Positions 18,988 through 28,990 of a stretch of DNA of 64,000 bases are shown piece after piece (positions within the stretch are counted from its first letter, which is position 1; each line of letters begins with the position of its first letter). A program made the position numbers and the translations under genes. The notes beneath the pieces are model-generated. The model made no database searches. It worked only from the letters and a program-made list of their open reading frames with translations, and had not been told where the DNA came from. Location: NCBI GenBank assembly GCA_039794565.1, contig JAUQVX010000003.1, positions 159,916 to 223,915 of the forward strand. The letters are read 5' to 3'. The DNA comes from Gloeomargarita sp. SRBZ-1_bins_9 (GTDB lineage Bacteria > Cyanobacteriota > Cyanobacteriia > Gloeomargaritales > Gloeomargaritaceae).

Positions 18988-20850
18988 TTGTTGACGACCA
19001 AGACCCCTGCTACGGCTGCAACGACGGCGCCGACTAATCATGTTGAGACCACCCCCCGCCGGTGTACGGGTGCCCACGCCCTGATTGACAGTTTGTACCG
19101 ACACGGGGTGCGCCATATTTTCGGCTATCCGGGTGGGGCGATTTTGCCGGTGTACGACGAGCTGTACCGCTGGGAGGCCGAAGGCAAGATGCGGCATATC
19201 CTGGTGCGGCACGAGCAGGCGGCGGGTCACGGGGCGGATGGCTATGCACGGGCGACGGGGAAAGTGGGGGTGTGTTTTGGTACGTCGGGACCGGGGGCGA
19301 CTAACCTGGTGACGGCCATTGCCACGGCCCATATGGATTCCATTCCCCTGGTGGTGATTACGGGACAGGTGCGGCGGTCAGCCATTGGGAGCGATGCGTT
19401 CCAGGAAACGGATATTTTTGGGATTACGTTGCCGATTGTGAAGCATTCTTATGTCGTGCGAGACCCCCGAGATATGGCGCGGATTGTGGCGGAGGCGTTT
19501 TACATTGCCAGTACGGGGCGCCCGGGGCCGGTGTTGATTGATATTCCTAAGGATGTGGGGGAGGAGGAGTTTGACTATGTGCCGGTGTTGCCGGGGCAGG
19601 TGAAGTTACCGGGGTATCGGCCCACCATTAAAGGCAACCCACGCCAGATTGCGCTGGCCAGTCAGTTGCTGCGGGAGGCCAAGCGACCGCTGTTGTACGT
19701 AGGAGGAGGGGCAATCATCTCGGGGGCGCACTGGGAGATCCAGCAATTGGCGGAGTGGTTCCAGATTCCCGTGACGACGACGTTGATGGGCAAGGGGGCC
19801 TTTGATGAGCGGCATCCTTTGTCGGTGGGCATGTTGGGGATGCACGGGACGGCCTATGCCAATTTTGCGGTAAGTCAGTGCGATTTGCTGATTGCCCTGG
19901 GGGCGCGGTTTGATGACCGGGTGACAGGCAAGCTGGCGGAGTTTGCCCCCCATGCCAAGGTAATTCATGTGGACATTGACCCGGCAGAGGTGGGGAAAAA
20001 CCGGGCGCCGGATGTGCCGATTGTGGGGGATGTGCGGCAGGTGCTGGTGGATTGGTTGCAGTATTTGCAGCAGGGGCCGGCGCCGGACCCAGAGCGCACC
20101 AAACCTTGGTTAGCCCAGATTGCTGCCTGGCGCAGGGATTACCCGCTGGTGGTGCCTAGGGAGGGGGAATGGCTCTCGCCCCAGGAAGTGATTGTGACCC
20201 TAGGGGAATTGGCGCCCGATGCCTACTACACCACGGATGTGGGCCAGCACCAGATGTGGGCGGCGCAGTTTCTCCACAATGGTCCCCGGCGGTGGATTTC
20301 CAGCTCTGGTTTAGGGACGATGGGGTTTGGGTTGCCGGCGGCGATTGGGGTGCAGGTGGCGCTCCCGGAGGCCCAGGTGATTTGTGTCAGCGGCGATGCC
20401 AGTATCCAGATGAACATTCAGGAGCTGGGGACGCTGGTGCAATACAAGCTGCCGGTGAAGACGGTGATTATCAACAACTTTTGGCAGGGGATGGTGCGCC
20501 AGTGGCAGGAGGCGTTTTACCAGGAGCGTTACGCCCACTCAGCCATGGAGGCAGGGATGCCGGATTTTGTCCAGCTGGCGGGGGCCTACGGGGTCAAGGG
20601 GATGCTGGTGCGGCGGCGGGAAGAACTGGTGCCGGCGCTTAAAGAAATGCTGGCGCATTCGGGGCCGGTGTTGATGGATGTGCATGTCAACCCCACGGAA
20701 AATTGCTACCCAATGGTGAAGCCGGGCCGGAGCAATGACCAAATGTTTGGCCTACCGGAACGTCCCCGCCAACGTACAGAATGCCCTGCCTGTGCAGCTC
20801 CCATCCAGCATGAATTCCGCTTTTGCCCCGCCTGCGGTCACCGCTTGTAG
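18988..20850 (+). CDS. ilvB: Acetolactate synthase large subunit with zinc-ribbon-like tail
   Basis: A 620-residue ThDP enzyme that makes 2-acetolactate or 2-aceto-2-hydroxybutyrate, the first common step of branched-chain amino acid synthesis. The activating glutamate is E76 in [15 protein letters not shown]; the ThDP/Mg motif begins [12 protein letters not shown] near residue 468 and continues to [13 protein letters not shown]. It starts at a TTG (TTG TTG ACG); no in-frame ATG precedes the conserved [13 protein letters not shown], so this start is a best guess. Unusual: the last 22 residues carry C599-x2-C602 and C613-x2-C616 ([16 protein letters not shown]), a zinc-ribbon-like pair that I do not know from other IlvB proteins. 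The small subunit gene is at 61966, far away. Confidence 0.95.
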   Translation: MLTTKTPATAATTAPTNHVETTPRRCTGAHALIDSLYRHGVRHIFGYPGGAILPVYDELYRWEAEGKMRHILVRHEQAAGHGADGYARATGKVGVCFGTSGPGATNLVTAIATAHMDSIPLVVITGQVRRSAIGSDAFQETDIFGITLPIVKHSYVVRDPRDMARIVAEAFYIASTGRPGPVLIDIPKDVGEEEFDYVPVLPGQVKLPGYRPTIKGNPRQIALASQLLREAKRPLLYVGGGAIISGAHWEIQQLAEWFQIPVTTTLMGKGAFDERHPLSVGMLGMHGTAYANFAVSQCDLLIALGARFDDRVTGKLAEFAPHAKVIHVDIDPAEVGKNRAPDVPIVGDVRQVLVDWLQYLQQGPAPDPERTKPWLAQIAAWRRDYPLVVPREGEWLSPQEVIVTLGELAPDAYYTTDVGQHQMWAAQFLHNGPRRWISSSGLGTMGFGLPAAIGVQVALPEAQVICVSGDASIQMNIQELGTLVQYKLPVKTVIINNFWQGMVRQWQEAFYQERYAHSAMEAGMPDFVQLAGAYGVKGMLVRRREELVPALKEMLAHSGPVLMDVHVNPTENCYPMVKPGRSNDQMFGLPERPRQRTECPACAAPIQHEFRFCPACGHRL

Positions 20851-20857
20851 GCTGAAA

Positions 20858-21445
20858 TCAGCGACATGCGGTTTGGCCAGCAGGAATCTTCCCTTCCCGA
20901 AACTGACCGATGATGCTTTCGGCATAAACGCAGTAGTAGGGTCCTTGGGGGTTATCGCGGGGGGTAAAGACTATCCAGCTAGAAACTGCCCCAGTCCCAC
21001 CCATGCGCTCACCCCTAGACCCAAACCGGATACTATAGCCATTCGTGCGATTACCATCCAGACTGGTTCGGGGGCCAGGAGTTTCATTTGTCTTAATAGC
21101 CACTAACCGTGCGTCGGCAGCGCTATTCATGAGGGGTTGCCAAGCGGTGTGATTCCGGCAGTTATTGATATTTCGTCCCCGTTCCGAACTGGCTGGCTGG
21201 ACGGAAACCTCCACAAAACCGTTGCGGTCACGGAAACAGACTTCCCAGGAGCGGGCCGTGCGGATGGCCTGGCTTTGGGCTTCGCGGATTTTGGCTAGGG
21301 CATTGGCGCGCGCGTTATACAGCCGCTGATGGGTCAGGATGCTGAGCCAGCTGGGAGCTGCAATCGCTGCCAGAATTCCTATGATGACAGCGGCAACCAC
21401 GACTTCTATCAACGTAAAACCCGTATCTTTTGCCAGACGTTGCAT
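20858..21445 (-). CDS. hpsD: Pseudopilin of the hps locus, HpsD-like
   Basis: A 195-residue type IV pilin-like protein. A short positive leader (MQRLAKDTG) precedes the prepilin peptidase site G|FTLIEVV with the conserved Glu5, followed by a long hydrophobic helix (VVAAVIIGILAAIAAPSWLS). The C-terminal beta domain has paired cysteines (VCFRDRNG; NNCRN; YYCVYAE; TACR) and resembles GspH/minor pseudopilins. It is the last gene of the hpsABCD-like operon. In Nostoc punctiforme the hpsBCD pseudopilins are needed for polysaccharide secretion and gliding of hormogonia. The assignment to hpsD rests on position; the three pseudopilins are hard to tell apart from sequence alone. Confidence 0.75.
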   Translation of the reverse strand: MQRLAKDTGFTLIEVVVAAVIIGILAAIAAPSWLSILTHQRLYNARANALAKIREAQSQAIRTARSWEVCFRDRNGFVEVSVQPASSERGRNINNCRNHTAWQPLMNSAADARLVAIKTNETPGPRTSLDGNRTNGYSIRFGSRGERMGGTGAVSSWIVFTPRDNPQGPYYCVYAESIIGQFREGKIPAGQTACR

Positions 21446-21464
21446 AGCCCTTTCCCTCCTTTCT

Positions 21465-22568
21465 TTATGTGGGTTGCCGGTTGTAGGTGCCCCGGGTGCG
21501 CACCTGGGTTTCTACTGCAGGCCGGTATTGGTTGGTGTTCTGCTCAATTTCTCGCAGTCCAGCCCGCTCCGCCGCATTGCCCCGTAGGTAGATGTACACA
21601 TCCTGCACAAAACCGGTTTCCGCCCCAACCCGCTCCCGCACACAGGCATAGAACGAAGGAAAACCGGTGTCCGAGTTGATTCCCGTTGAAGAAACGTAAC
21701 CCGGCGGACAAGGGATGTTTATCCGAGTTCTCTGCCAATCCACATTGGCAACAAGAGTGGCCGTCTCTGTATTGGGAACTCCCTGGCTATTCCATCTTGA
21801 GTTAGGGTTTGGAGCTGGAATGGTATTTGGCCATGTCGGTCCCTGCAATGGGTCGAGGCCGGCTAAGCGGTTAAATTGCTTTACATTAGGAGGATTTTCC
21901 TGATCCTGATTCAGACCTTCCCAATTGTACTGAGCAAAATGGCCTCGCTCAATGCGTGCCGGTCCCCGTGATGATTCGCTTGCCTCACCTGCCCAAGGAC
22001 AATCATCATTAGTTCCATTACCAGGACGATACTGGTTGGCACACAGCAAATAAACCACCAACTTATACTGCGTGCGGGTGAGGTTTGCTACTTGTTCACA
22101 ATCTTGCCTAACCTGCTGATTTACTGCGCTGCTACACCTGCGCGCAAACCAATCCAAAACTGCATATTCACCCAAGTTTTGGGGCGCTATATTCAAAAGA
22201 TTCAAATCTGGTAAATCTTCCCGCTTCCAGAAGGCCAACACCGTATTGCGAGGCAGGCGAAGACCTGGGCAAGTCGTACCACCCCCCTCCCCAGTTCCTC
22301 CCAAGCACTTGCGGTCATACACCAACACTGCCTCTCGTAGCTCGGAAGCAATGAAGTCCAGAGCTTGGGCCATTTCCCGCTCCGTTTCGCCCCGGGCCGT
22401 TTCCGTGCGTTCGATGCGGATCATTTCCGTGACCATGTAAAGCAGGCCCGTCAACAACAGTGCACCCACCGTCGCCCCAATCAACAACTCCGCTACGGTG
22501 AACCCTCTGGAAGCCCGAGAGCGTTTATCACTTCCCGCACGGAGCCTACGCAGCAACCACTGACCCAT
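21465..22568 (-). CDS. hpsC: Pseudopilin of the hps locus, HpsC-like
   Basis: A 367-residue, unusually long prepilin-like protein. After an Arg-rich leader (RLRAGSDKRSRASRG) comes FTVAELLIG with Glu5 and the hydrophobic helix AELLIGATVGALLLTGLLYM. The remaining ~330 residues form a soluble domain with several cysteines (CLGG, TTCPG, RRCSS, QDCEQ, LCANQ, NIPCPPGY, YACV). PulJ/GspJ-like minor pseudopilins are the nearest general class. The gene sits 19 bases upstream of hpsD and 24 bases downstream of hpsB. Function by analogy with the Nostoc hps locus: part of a pilus-like apparatus for polysaccharide export. Confidence 0.75.
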   Translation of the reverse strand: MGQWLLRRLRAGSDKRSRASRGFTVAELLIGATVGALLLTGLLYMVTEMIRIERTETARGETEREMAQALDFIASELREAVLVYDRKCLGGTGEGGGTTCPGLRLPRNTVLAFWKREDLPDLNLLNIAPQNLGEYAVLDWFARRCSSAVNQQVRQDCEQVANLTRTQYKLVVYLLCANQYRPGNGTNDDCPWAGEASESSRGPARIERGHFAQYNWEGLNQDQENPPNVKQFNRLAGLDPLQGPTWPNTIPAPNPNSRWNSQGVPNTETATLVANVDWQRTRINIPCPPGYVSSTGINSDTGFPSFYACVRERVGAETGFVQDVYIYLRGNAAERAGLREIEQNTNQYRPAVETQVRTRGTYNRQPT

Positions 22569-22592
22569 GACTGATCCCCCCTCCTACTATCC

Positions 22593-23300
22593 TTATGGAC
22601 TGCAGCGGGTAACACTACCGCCCAGTGATAGGCAGATGGCCCCCAACGAATCCGGCGAATCCGGCATGAAAACCCGCCCATACTGAACTGCTAGGGGGTT
22701 ACTGAGACTTTCCGATGCCCCCAAGCGAATCGATGCCGGTTGCGTTCCCAGCGGCCCCGTGTAGGTTCCCTGCACCACCGCCCGGGAATACACCCGCACC
22801 CCAAACAGAAAAGCCAAGGGTCTGCCATTGGGAGCTGTCTGTTGCCGAATCCGGAAGGCCTGAATGCCAAAGTCCGGTCGCCCATCGTTGTTGATGTCCA
22901 AACGGCAGGGTGCCCTACGCAATTGAGTACGGTCTGGGCTTCTCAAGTCCCCTTCGAGGATGCAGAGATCAGCATTACGTAACGCACTGGCCGAAGGCGG
23001 GGGTACAGCATCTAGGGAAGCGGCACCATGGATAGGTGCTAAGCGATCTAGGTCGTTAATAAATTCCGCCAGCGTCCTACCGGCCAACCCCCGTTCCATC
23101 CGCAACCGTATGAGGTCAATATACCCTTGGGCCACCAGGTTGGCCTGTTCAACCCGTTGGTTTTGGGCACGGGCAGCAACAGAGAGCGTCACGATAGGTG
23201 GAATCAGGGCTGCCGTTATACCAATGATGGCGGTGGCCACCACCACTTCAATTAAGCTGAATCCATCATTGGGTGTCTGGAATGGCCTAGCTAGTAGCAT
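22593..23300 (-). CDS. hpsB: Pseudopilin of the hps locus, HpsB-like
   Basis: A 235-residue prepilin-like protein: leader MLLARPFQTPNDG, cleavage before FSLIEVVVA (Glu5 present), hydrophobic helix EVVVATAIIGITAALIPPIV. The soluble part carries a calcium-loop-like DINNDGRPDFG, a DxNxDG motif of the kind also found twice in the neighbouring HpsA. It begins 13 bases after the hpsA stop, so the two are surely cotranscribed. The PilV/GspI class is the nearest general relative. The hpsB name follows locus order. Confidence 0.75.
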   Translation of the reverse strand: MLLARPFQTPNDGFSLIEVVVATAIIGITAALIPPIVTLSVAARAQNQRVEQANLVAQGYIDLIRLRMERGLAGRTLAEFINDLDRLAPIHGAASLDAVPPPSASALRNADLCILEGDLRSPDRTQLRRAPCRLDINNDGRPDFGIQAFRIRQQTAPNGRPLAFLFGVRVYSRAVVQGTYTGPLGTQPASIRLGASESLSNPLAVQYGRVFMPDSPDSLGAICLSLGGSVTRCSP

Positions 23301-23313
23301 TGCCGTACCTCCA

Positions 23314-26300
23314 TCAGGGCAAGGACAGGGGACAGGTCAAACCAGGGGTGACAAACCGCCGCAGTTGGCAAATATAGGGGTCTTGGGCGGTCAACTCCAG
23401 CCCATATTCGTTGCGGGCATTGGAGAGTATCTTAAACCGCTGGGCCACCGGACCGGCTGGGGCATATTGCAGCGCCGGATCATACCCCCAGAAACGGGAC
23501 GGTGGGCCGTAGTAGGGAATGTGTTCCTCAGCGATTGGCACCTGTTGCCGTTCAAAGGAGTCGAAGTCAAAGGGGGCCGTGGCATAGTTACTGAAGTTCA
23601 GCTGGATCAAGGAACCTTGGATCCTTAGGGCGCTGCCACTTTCCAAGAAGCGGGGGAAATTATGCAGACCACCATAGGCCTGGTTGCGACGGGATGGCAC
23701 CAGACCGCTAATAATCACTGCATTGACCGCGTAGTCTGTACCCCGCGTCGGCACAGCCGCTCGATTTCTAAGAGGCTGGTAGTCATCAACGCCGATGGAA
23801 ATCTGAGTAGAATTCTCCATGCGGCGGTGCGTTCCATTACTGCCCACAATAATGGGAGAACCCAAATCATAGGGATTTTCCCGCGCCCACTCTTCTCTTC
23901 TCGGCAAAGGATTTGTGGTAATTGCAGGTGTATTCCGGAAGGACGGCCCACCGGTGGTACATTCATTGCCGAACTGCCCATCAATGTCGGTCACGTTGCG
24001 AATGCCGTGCTCCAGATACCCGTCACAGAAATTGTGAGTAATTAGGGTAATCGCATCGGCCAGGATCTCAGCGGGTCGCCAGGTGTCTTGGTCGGCCTTA
24101 GCAAAAGCAAGATTACGGTTGGTCCGGTTGACGTAGAACTGGTTAAAGTTGTAAGGGAAGGGCAACAATGTGTTGAATTCTTCGATCAAGACTCCGGCAT
24201 TATTCATGTGGAGATTAAATCCACTCTGGCCCCGAGCAAACTGAGTCATGATGTACAGGGGATTATCCGTCACAAAGGTCAGACCGTAAATATTTCGTTC
24301 CGGCGGTACCCCCACACGACTAATATCATTCCCGTTTACCAGGCGAAATCCATGTACCCGGCGGTCAGGGTCGGCGTAATAATCCACCGGTTTGCCGCTG
24401 ATGCCATTGGGGGCCAGTGGCGGATCAGACGGGTTACGCGGATCGTAATTCATGCGGAAATCCAATCCTGGCCCATCGGCATAGTTCGTCTGCCACTGGG
24501 TTAAATAGGTAGTCCAGGTGCTGTTGGCAGGGCGCAGGATAGCATCCTCCCGCACCGCATCCTCCCGGAAAGCATAAATGATCCCACCCGCCCGGGCTGG
24601 TGTCGTAGGTGTCGGTGGCACACCCACAGCCAGCCAAGCATCGTTACTGCCACGGGGCCCACGATCCACCCGCCGCAGCAAGTCCAGGTCAAAGTCCATC
24701 ACCCGTGCTGTCTGGAGCTGTCGCCCGTCGTACAGGGCCTTTTCTGCCAGCCCTAGCCGGTAAGCCGACAGACGTGCCCCTTGGCCTGGACCACTCTCAT
24801 CGCTGATAATCAGGTCCGTTTCCCGTTGGTAGAGGTTGTTATGATTGGCTAGTTGCCCAGTGACTAGCGGCTCATTGGGCAGTTGCCACTGATCAAAACG
24901 GGTACGCGCCTCCAGACGAATCCCTTCAATAGAAGGCGTCCCCAAATTGGTCAACCCCCCGGTCGCCTGGAAGGCTCTGTAAACAGCCATGCGGTTCACA
25001 TTGGCGATGTAGTCGCTCAGGACATAAGGCTCGGAAAAGCGCTCGTTGCGGTTTTGAGGACTACCGCTGGGCTGATTGTAGGGCGAGGGTTTGTCACTGT
25101 TGCGCAGGCCAATCCCATCCCCAGCGGTCCCATCATGGCCATGGTCATCTCGATTATCCACAACCCCATCCGAGTTCAAATCCCCCGGGAACAGATAGTA
25201 CAAAGATGGGTACTTCGGCTGGGTTGGACATAGCCGCGCCAGGGCAATCATCTCCTGTTCGATTCCCTTGTGGTCTGAATTGTTTCGCTCCAGACCTTCA
25301 AATTTGTAACCAAAGTAATTGATATCCGCCAGACTCAGGTCACAGGGTAAATCCACGATGGTCTCCTGCTCCTCGGTTTGGCGGCGGTACGCCAAGCGTT
25401 CATTATTGGGGTGACGTACATTGGTCAAGGGGTCATTACCGTCTCCCGAATTCTGCTCAACCGTCTTGATACCCCCCAACCACTGCCCCGGCAGATACTC
25501 GTTGAACCCATAGGTCCGGTCCCGCACAATCTGCAAGCGCATATTCAGCATCCGCGCCAGGTACACCAGCCGATTCCAGTACTGATAGCGCGAGTTGGGA
25601 TCCCGGCTAAAATTGCCAAAGCGTGTGTTGTCCCGAATCTGCGCCAGCGCCGCAATGTAAAACTCCGCCGGGATGTTGTAGCAGTTAAGGTTGCGGGTGG
25701 GAGTAGAACAGACTGTTGGAATATTCCCCAACACCCCTTGGCCAATTTCATAGTTACCCTCATGTTCCCGATGAACACCATCCTGGAGTCGCCACAGCTC
25801 ATAGGCCAACCGCTGCAAGTCCACCCGCCGTAAGCCACTGACGGGATCGACCGGATCCGCCTCCTGGTATTTTCGGGGGTCTAGGGGGTTATTGGGGTCG
25901 CCCGGGGGAGTAAAGGGTTTCTCAATACGGGAATGGGGCTGCAGACTCAAATTAACTGACCTATTAAGAGTGCTCACATAAAAGGGGAAATTCAGGTAAT
26001 GGCTCAGGTTATTGGCCAGTATCCCCAATGTACAGCCTGCCGTGTGGAGATTGGCCTGGTCCGCAGGGGACAGCTCGGCATAAGCCGTACCACTATTGAT
26101 GGCTTCAATCGTCCGCCGCAGGTTCGAGAAATTCCCCCACATGGTCATAATGGGGTCAGGATGGACCTGGGTACGGCCTCGTGGCTGCTGTAAGGGTGGG
26201 TAGGCCCCGTTGGGGTCCCCGGCAAAGTACGCCAGATTCTCCAGGGCCTGCATCAGCGCCGTCTGGGGCCGAAAATCCCCCACCTCAAAGGGCGGTCTGT

Positions 26301-28737
26301 CAGGCGTACCAGCCCGACCATACTCCACATTCGCCGTTCCCCTGCCGGTGAAGAAATCTGCTGGCGGAAATAGGGCCTGTGTCTGGGGTGGCCGCACAAA
26401 GTTGGCATTCCAGCGGGGATACCGAGTCAGCCCCGAGGCCGAGGTCGGGTCCGCCGGACTCACCGGGTCCCCAAAGGTGATGCTGTTAAAATAGCTAGCC
26501 TCAGTTCCCGGGTGAATCGTACTCGACAAACACAGCAACGGCAGCGATTCATTCAACGATGGCCCCGGATTGGTGTGGTGGTACACCGCCGTGGCCTGGA
26601 CTGCCGCCAGATTGTCCCGCTGGGTCCGCCGGTGTAACTGCCAGTTCAAACGGTTAGTACTCAGTTGGTTACTCGGCGGCATGTTACCCCAATTGTAATC
26701 ACCTGCGGATGAGGTGATTAAATTCAAGAATAATGGTGGGTACAAGGGATCGGCTGCACCAGGTGACCAAATGGGTTCTCGCCCAACAACGGAGATATTC
26801 ACATCGGGCCGGAAAAACAGGCCAAAAATCTGCCGACTTTGCTGGTTGGTACCACTACCGAAGTAGGCATTACGGTCATCGTCTCGATTTTCATTGATAA
26901 TGCTTCCCCGTTTCGACGGATTGGCTGTCCAAGACTGCCAGTCAGACTGCCGGTAATTGTTTTGCCCCTCCCGGGTGCCGTAGGTCCGCCAGCCGCCCCA
27001 GACGCTCACATTCCCCAGCTCCAGGCGCTGACCCACGATCACCTTCATCCCCTGGCCCAGGGCACGCCGTTCCCAATAGCCATCCAGGCCATATTCATCC
27101 GGTTCCTCCGGCGAGGTCACATTCCGGGTCAACTGCTCCAAGCTATGTTGGATGTTTGGGTCTTCCGTCAGAACCGTTGTGGTAATCAAATCACCCGCTC
27201 GACCTTGCCACCGAGCAGCGCCACTGCAACTGCCACGGGCATAGGAAGACTTAGGACCCAGGCGGTTATCCGCTCGATAGGTATCATCCACGTAGGGGGG
27301 CACTTCGCACTTATCAATCGTAATCCGTTGCGCCAGACCCCCACCCCAATTGTTGTCTTTGTATGTGTCGTAGCTCGTGCTGCCCCCTTCCCGCCGCCGC
27401 GGCACCGGCAGATTGTCAGTCAACAAAAACAGGGGATCCATAGAAATATCAACCGGCTGGAACCGATCCTGAACGGCATCTGGGCTGGTGAACGTCGCCG
27501 GGTTCGTCGGATCACCCGGACCACTAGGGGTCTGATGGGCACCCGTAGCTACCACTCGCATCTGGTGAGTCGGCGGTGTACGCCCGGCCGGTTGCAGATG
27601 AATGAAGGTGTTATTGCCGGGATTGCTATTGTTATCCCGGTTAGAACCACTCATAAACAGGCCCCGTACCGAGATTTCCGAGTTCGCCGGCGGCAAGTAA
27701 TAACAGGAGTTAGGAGCACTGATGAGAAAACTGCCAAAGCCGGCCCCCGAAGTCAAGATCAGACTGCCTTCCGTGTGCATCGCCCCGTTCCAGTTAAATT
27801 GTGGCCCCGGAAATATCTCCAGGTCATACCGAAACCAGGCCCCGAATTTATTCGCCCCCACAAACTGGCGGTCCTGCTGCAAAACCATTGCATTGGCCGT
27901 CAATTGGGGGTCTGACCGATTGGGAATAGTGACCGCATAAATTTGAAAATTCTTTAATTCCGTGGCACTACTACCACTAAAAAACCGTCCCCGCTCGTCC
28001 ACGCTCCCTTGCGCGCCGGCACAGAAGGCATCAGCTCGCTCTGCTTGCGCCGGTGCATTGTTAACCAGAAAATTAGCCGCCCGCGCGCGCCGATCGGTCA
28101 AATGGGTGTAACTGTTATTAGGCGTACCGTCGGGGTTTAATACAGGCACCGCCGAATTCGACCCCCGGAATACCCGCCCAATGATGCTATAAACTGCTAT
28201 CCCATCGCTGGGGTCATCGGTGCGACCATTACCGTTTAAATCCACCCGATAGGCCCACGTCGGCGCCAGGTTATCGGGAGTGAATGCCGCCGGAGCATCT
28301 AAACAATTGCCCGTTTGGGCACCACATCGAACTTCATCTGGCAAGGTGTAAACGTCATTGCCTGGCCGGGCCTCAACCGTTCCATCCGACCGGCGCCGGC
28401 GGTGTCCTAAAGCATCTTCATAGTCTTGCTCAGAGGGGTCGGTAGGCAGCCCCCTTTCCTGCGTAAACAAATACTCCAGCTTCGCCCGCGCCCGGTCAAG
28501 GGATTCCGCCGTCGGCCCTTCAATCATGACCCGCTCCCGCTGCCCAGACACCAAAATCAACCGATTGGCCGTCCGCGCCAGCAGACCCATCATCACTAAA
28601 AACGCCACAATAATCAGCAGCGTTGCCGTCGGTAGGACAAACCCACTATTTTGGCGACTGCGGTAGTAACAACTCAGTAACCAAGCAAGAACACCCCGCT
28701 GCAAACGTAACCGCCGTACCTGCTGCGAACGAGCCAT
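23314..28737 (-). CDS. hpsA: HpsA-like hormogonium polysaccharide protein
   Basis: An 1807-residue protein matching HpsA of Nostoc punctiforme in size, in its position before three pseudopilin genes, and in its opening. The N-terminus is basic (QQVRRLRLQRGVLAWLLSCY) followed by SGFVLPTATLLIIVAFLVMM, a PilX-like single hydrophobic helix; it lacks the Glu5 of true prepilins. The rest is a huge Asn/Pro/Arg-rich extracytoplasmic region. Two calcium-loop-like motifs stand out: DLNGNGRTDDPSDG near residue 165 and DLNSDGVVDNRDD near residue 1184, both dockerin/EF-hand-like. HpsA is required for secreted polysaccharide and gliding in filamentous cyanobacteria; the molecular function is unknown. Glycosyltransferases hpsEFG are not adjacent. 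First gene of the operon. Confidence 0.85.
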   Translation of the reverse strand: MARSQQVRRLRLQRGVLAWLLSCYYRSRQNSGFVLPTATLLIIVAFLVMMGLLARTANRLILVSGQRERVMIEGPTAESLDRARAKLEYLFTQERGLPTDPSEQDYEDALGHRRRRSDGTVEARPGNDVYTLPDEVRCGAQTGNCLDAPAAFTPDNLAPTWAYRVDLNGNGRTDDPSDGIAVYSIIGRVFRGSNSAVPVLNPDGTPNNSYTHLTDRRARAANFLVNNAPAQAERADAFCAGAQGSVDERGRFFSGSSATELKNFQIYAVTIPNRSDPQLTANAMVLQQDRQFVGANKFGAWFRYDLEIFPGPQFNWNGAMHTEGSLILTSGAGFGSFLISAPNSCYYLPPANSEISVRGLFMSGSNRDNNSNPGNNTFIHLQPAGRTPPTHQMRVVATGAHQTPSGPGDPTNPATFTSPDAVQDRFQPVDISMDPLFLLTDNLPVPRRREGGSTSYDTYKDNNWGGGLAQRITIDKCEVPPYVDDTYRADNRLGPKSSYARGSCSGAARWQGRAGDLITTTVLTEDPNIQHSLEQLTRNVTSPEEPDEYGLDGYWERRALGQGMKVIVGQRLELGNVSVWGGWRTYGTREGQNNYRQSDWQSWTANPSKRGSIINENRDDDRNAYFGSGTNQQSRQIFGLFFRPDVNISVVGREPIWSPGAADPLYPPLFLNLITSSAGDYNWGNMPPSNQLSTNRLNWQLHRRTQRDNLAAVQATAVYHHTNPGPSLNESLPLLCLSSTIHPGTEASYFNSITFGDPVSPADPTSASGLTRYPRWNANFVRPPQTQALFPPADFFTGRGTANVEYGRAGTPDRPPFEVGDFRPQTALMQALENLAYFAGDPNGAYPPLQQPRGRTQVHPDPIMTMWGNFSNLRRTIEAINSGTAYAELSPADQANLHTAGCTLGILANNLSHYLNFPFYVSTLNRSVNLSLQPHSRIEKPFTPPGDPNNPLDPRKYQEADPVDPVSGLRRVDLQRLAYELWRLQDGVHREHEGNYEIGQGVLGNIPTVCSTPTRNLNCYNIPAEFYIAALAQIRDNTRFGNFSRDPNSRYQYWNRLVYLARMLNMRLQIVRDRTYGFNEYLPGQWLGGIKTVEQNSGDGNDPLTNVRHPNNERLAYRRQTEEQETIVDLPCDLSLADINYFGYKFEGLERNNSDHKGIEQEMIALARLCPTQPKYPSLYYLFPGDLNSDGVVDNRDDHGHDGTAGDGIGLRNSDKPSPYNQPSGSPQNRNERFSEPYVLSDYIANVNRMAVYRAFQATGGLTNLGTPSIEGIRLEARTRFDQWQLPNEPLVTGQLANHNNLYQRETDLIISDESGPGQGARLSAYRLGLAEKALYDGRQLQTARVMDFDLDLLRRVDRGPRGSNDAWLAVGVPPTPTTPARAGGIIYAFREDAVREDAILRPANSTWTTYLTQWQTNYADGPGLDFRMNYDPRNPSDPPLAPNGISGKPVDYYADPDRRVHGFRLVNGNDISRVGVPPERNIYGLTFVTDNPLYIMTQFARGQSGFNLHMNNAGVLIEEFNTLLPFPYNFNQFYVNRTNRNLAFAKADQDTWRPAEILADAITLITHNFCDGYLEHGIRNVTDIDGQFGNECTTGGPSFRNTPAITTNPLPRREEWARENPYDLGSPIIVGSNGTHRRMENSTQISIGVDDYQPLRNRAAVPTRGTDYAVNAVIISGLVPSRRNQAYGGLHNFPRFLESGSALRIQGSLIQLNFSNYATAPFDFDSFERQQVPIAEEHIPYYGPPSRFWGYDPALQYAPAGPVAQRFKILSNARNEYGLELTAQDPYICQLRRFVTPGLTCPLSLP

Positions 28738-28799
28738 AGCCTTAACTCCCGAGAGGATGAGGATCTAGTTATTTAAGGAGGATTTGGACTCCCCCTGGT

Positions 28800-28833
28800 G
28801 GGGATATGCTACCTATACCGCTAACATATCCCC
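28800..28833. promoter_or_regulatory. Inverted repeat in hpsA upstream region
   Basis: GGGGATATG (28800-28808) and CATATCCCC (28825-28833) form a perfect 9-base inverted repeat with a 16-base spacer; one mismatch inward, TA/TA extends it. It lies 63 bases upstream of the hpsA ATG and its centre reads TATAGG on the hps coding strand, which could be a -10 box. This looks like a dimeric repressor or activator site covering the hps promoter. No known regulator is implied by the sequence. Confidence 0.5.
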
Positions 28834-28990
28834 GTACCCCTGCCTGTGACCGGAATCACCCGCCTGCCAAGGTAGCCGCTAGAGCGACAGCCAGGGTTCC
28901 CATAGCTTAAGTTTCCCTAAAACAGCCCAACCTTTAACACATCCAAGATAAACTTCTTTTAAGCAGTACAAAGTGAAGCCCTGCTCACGG

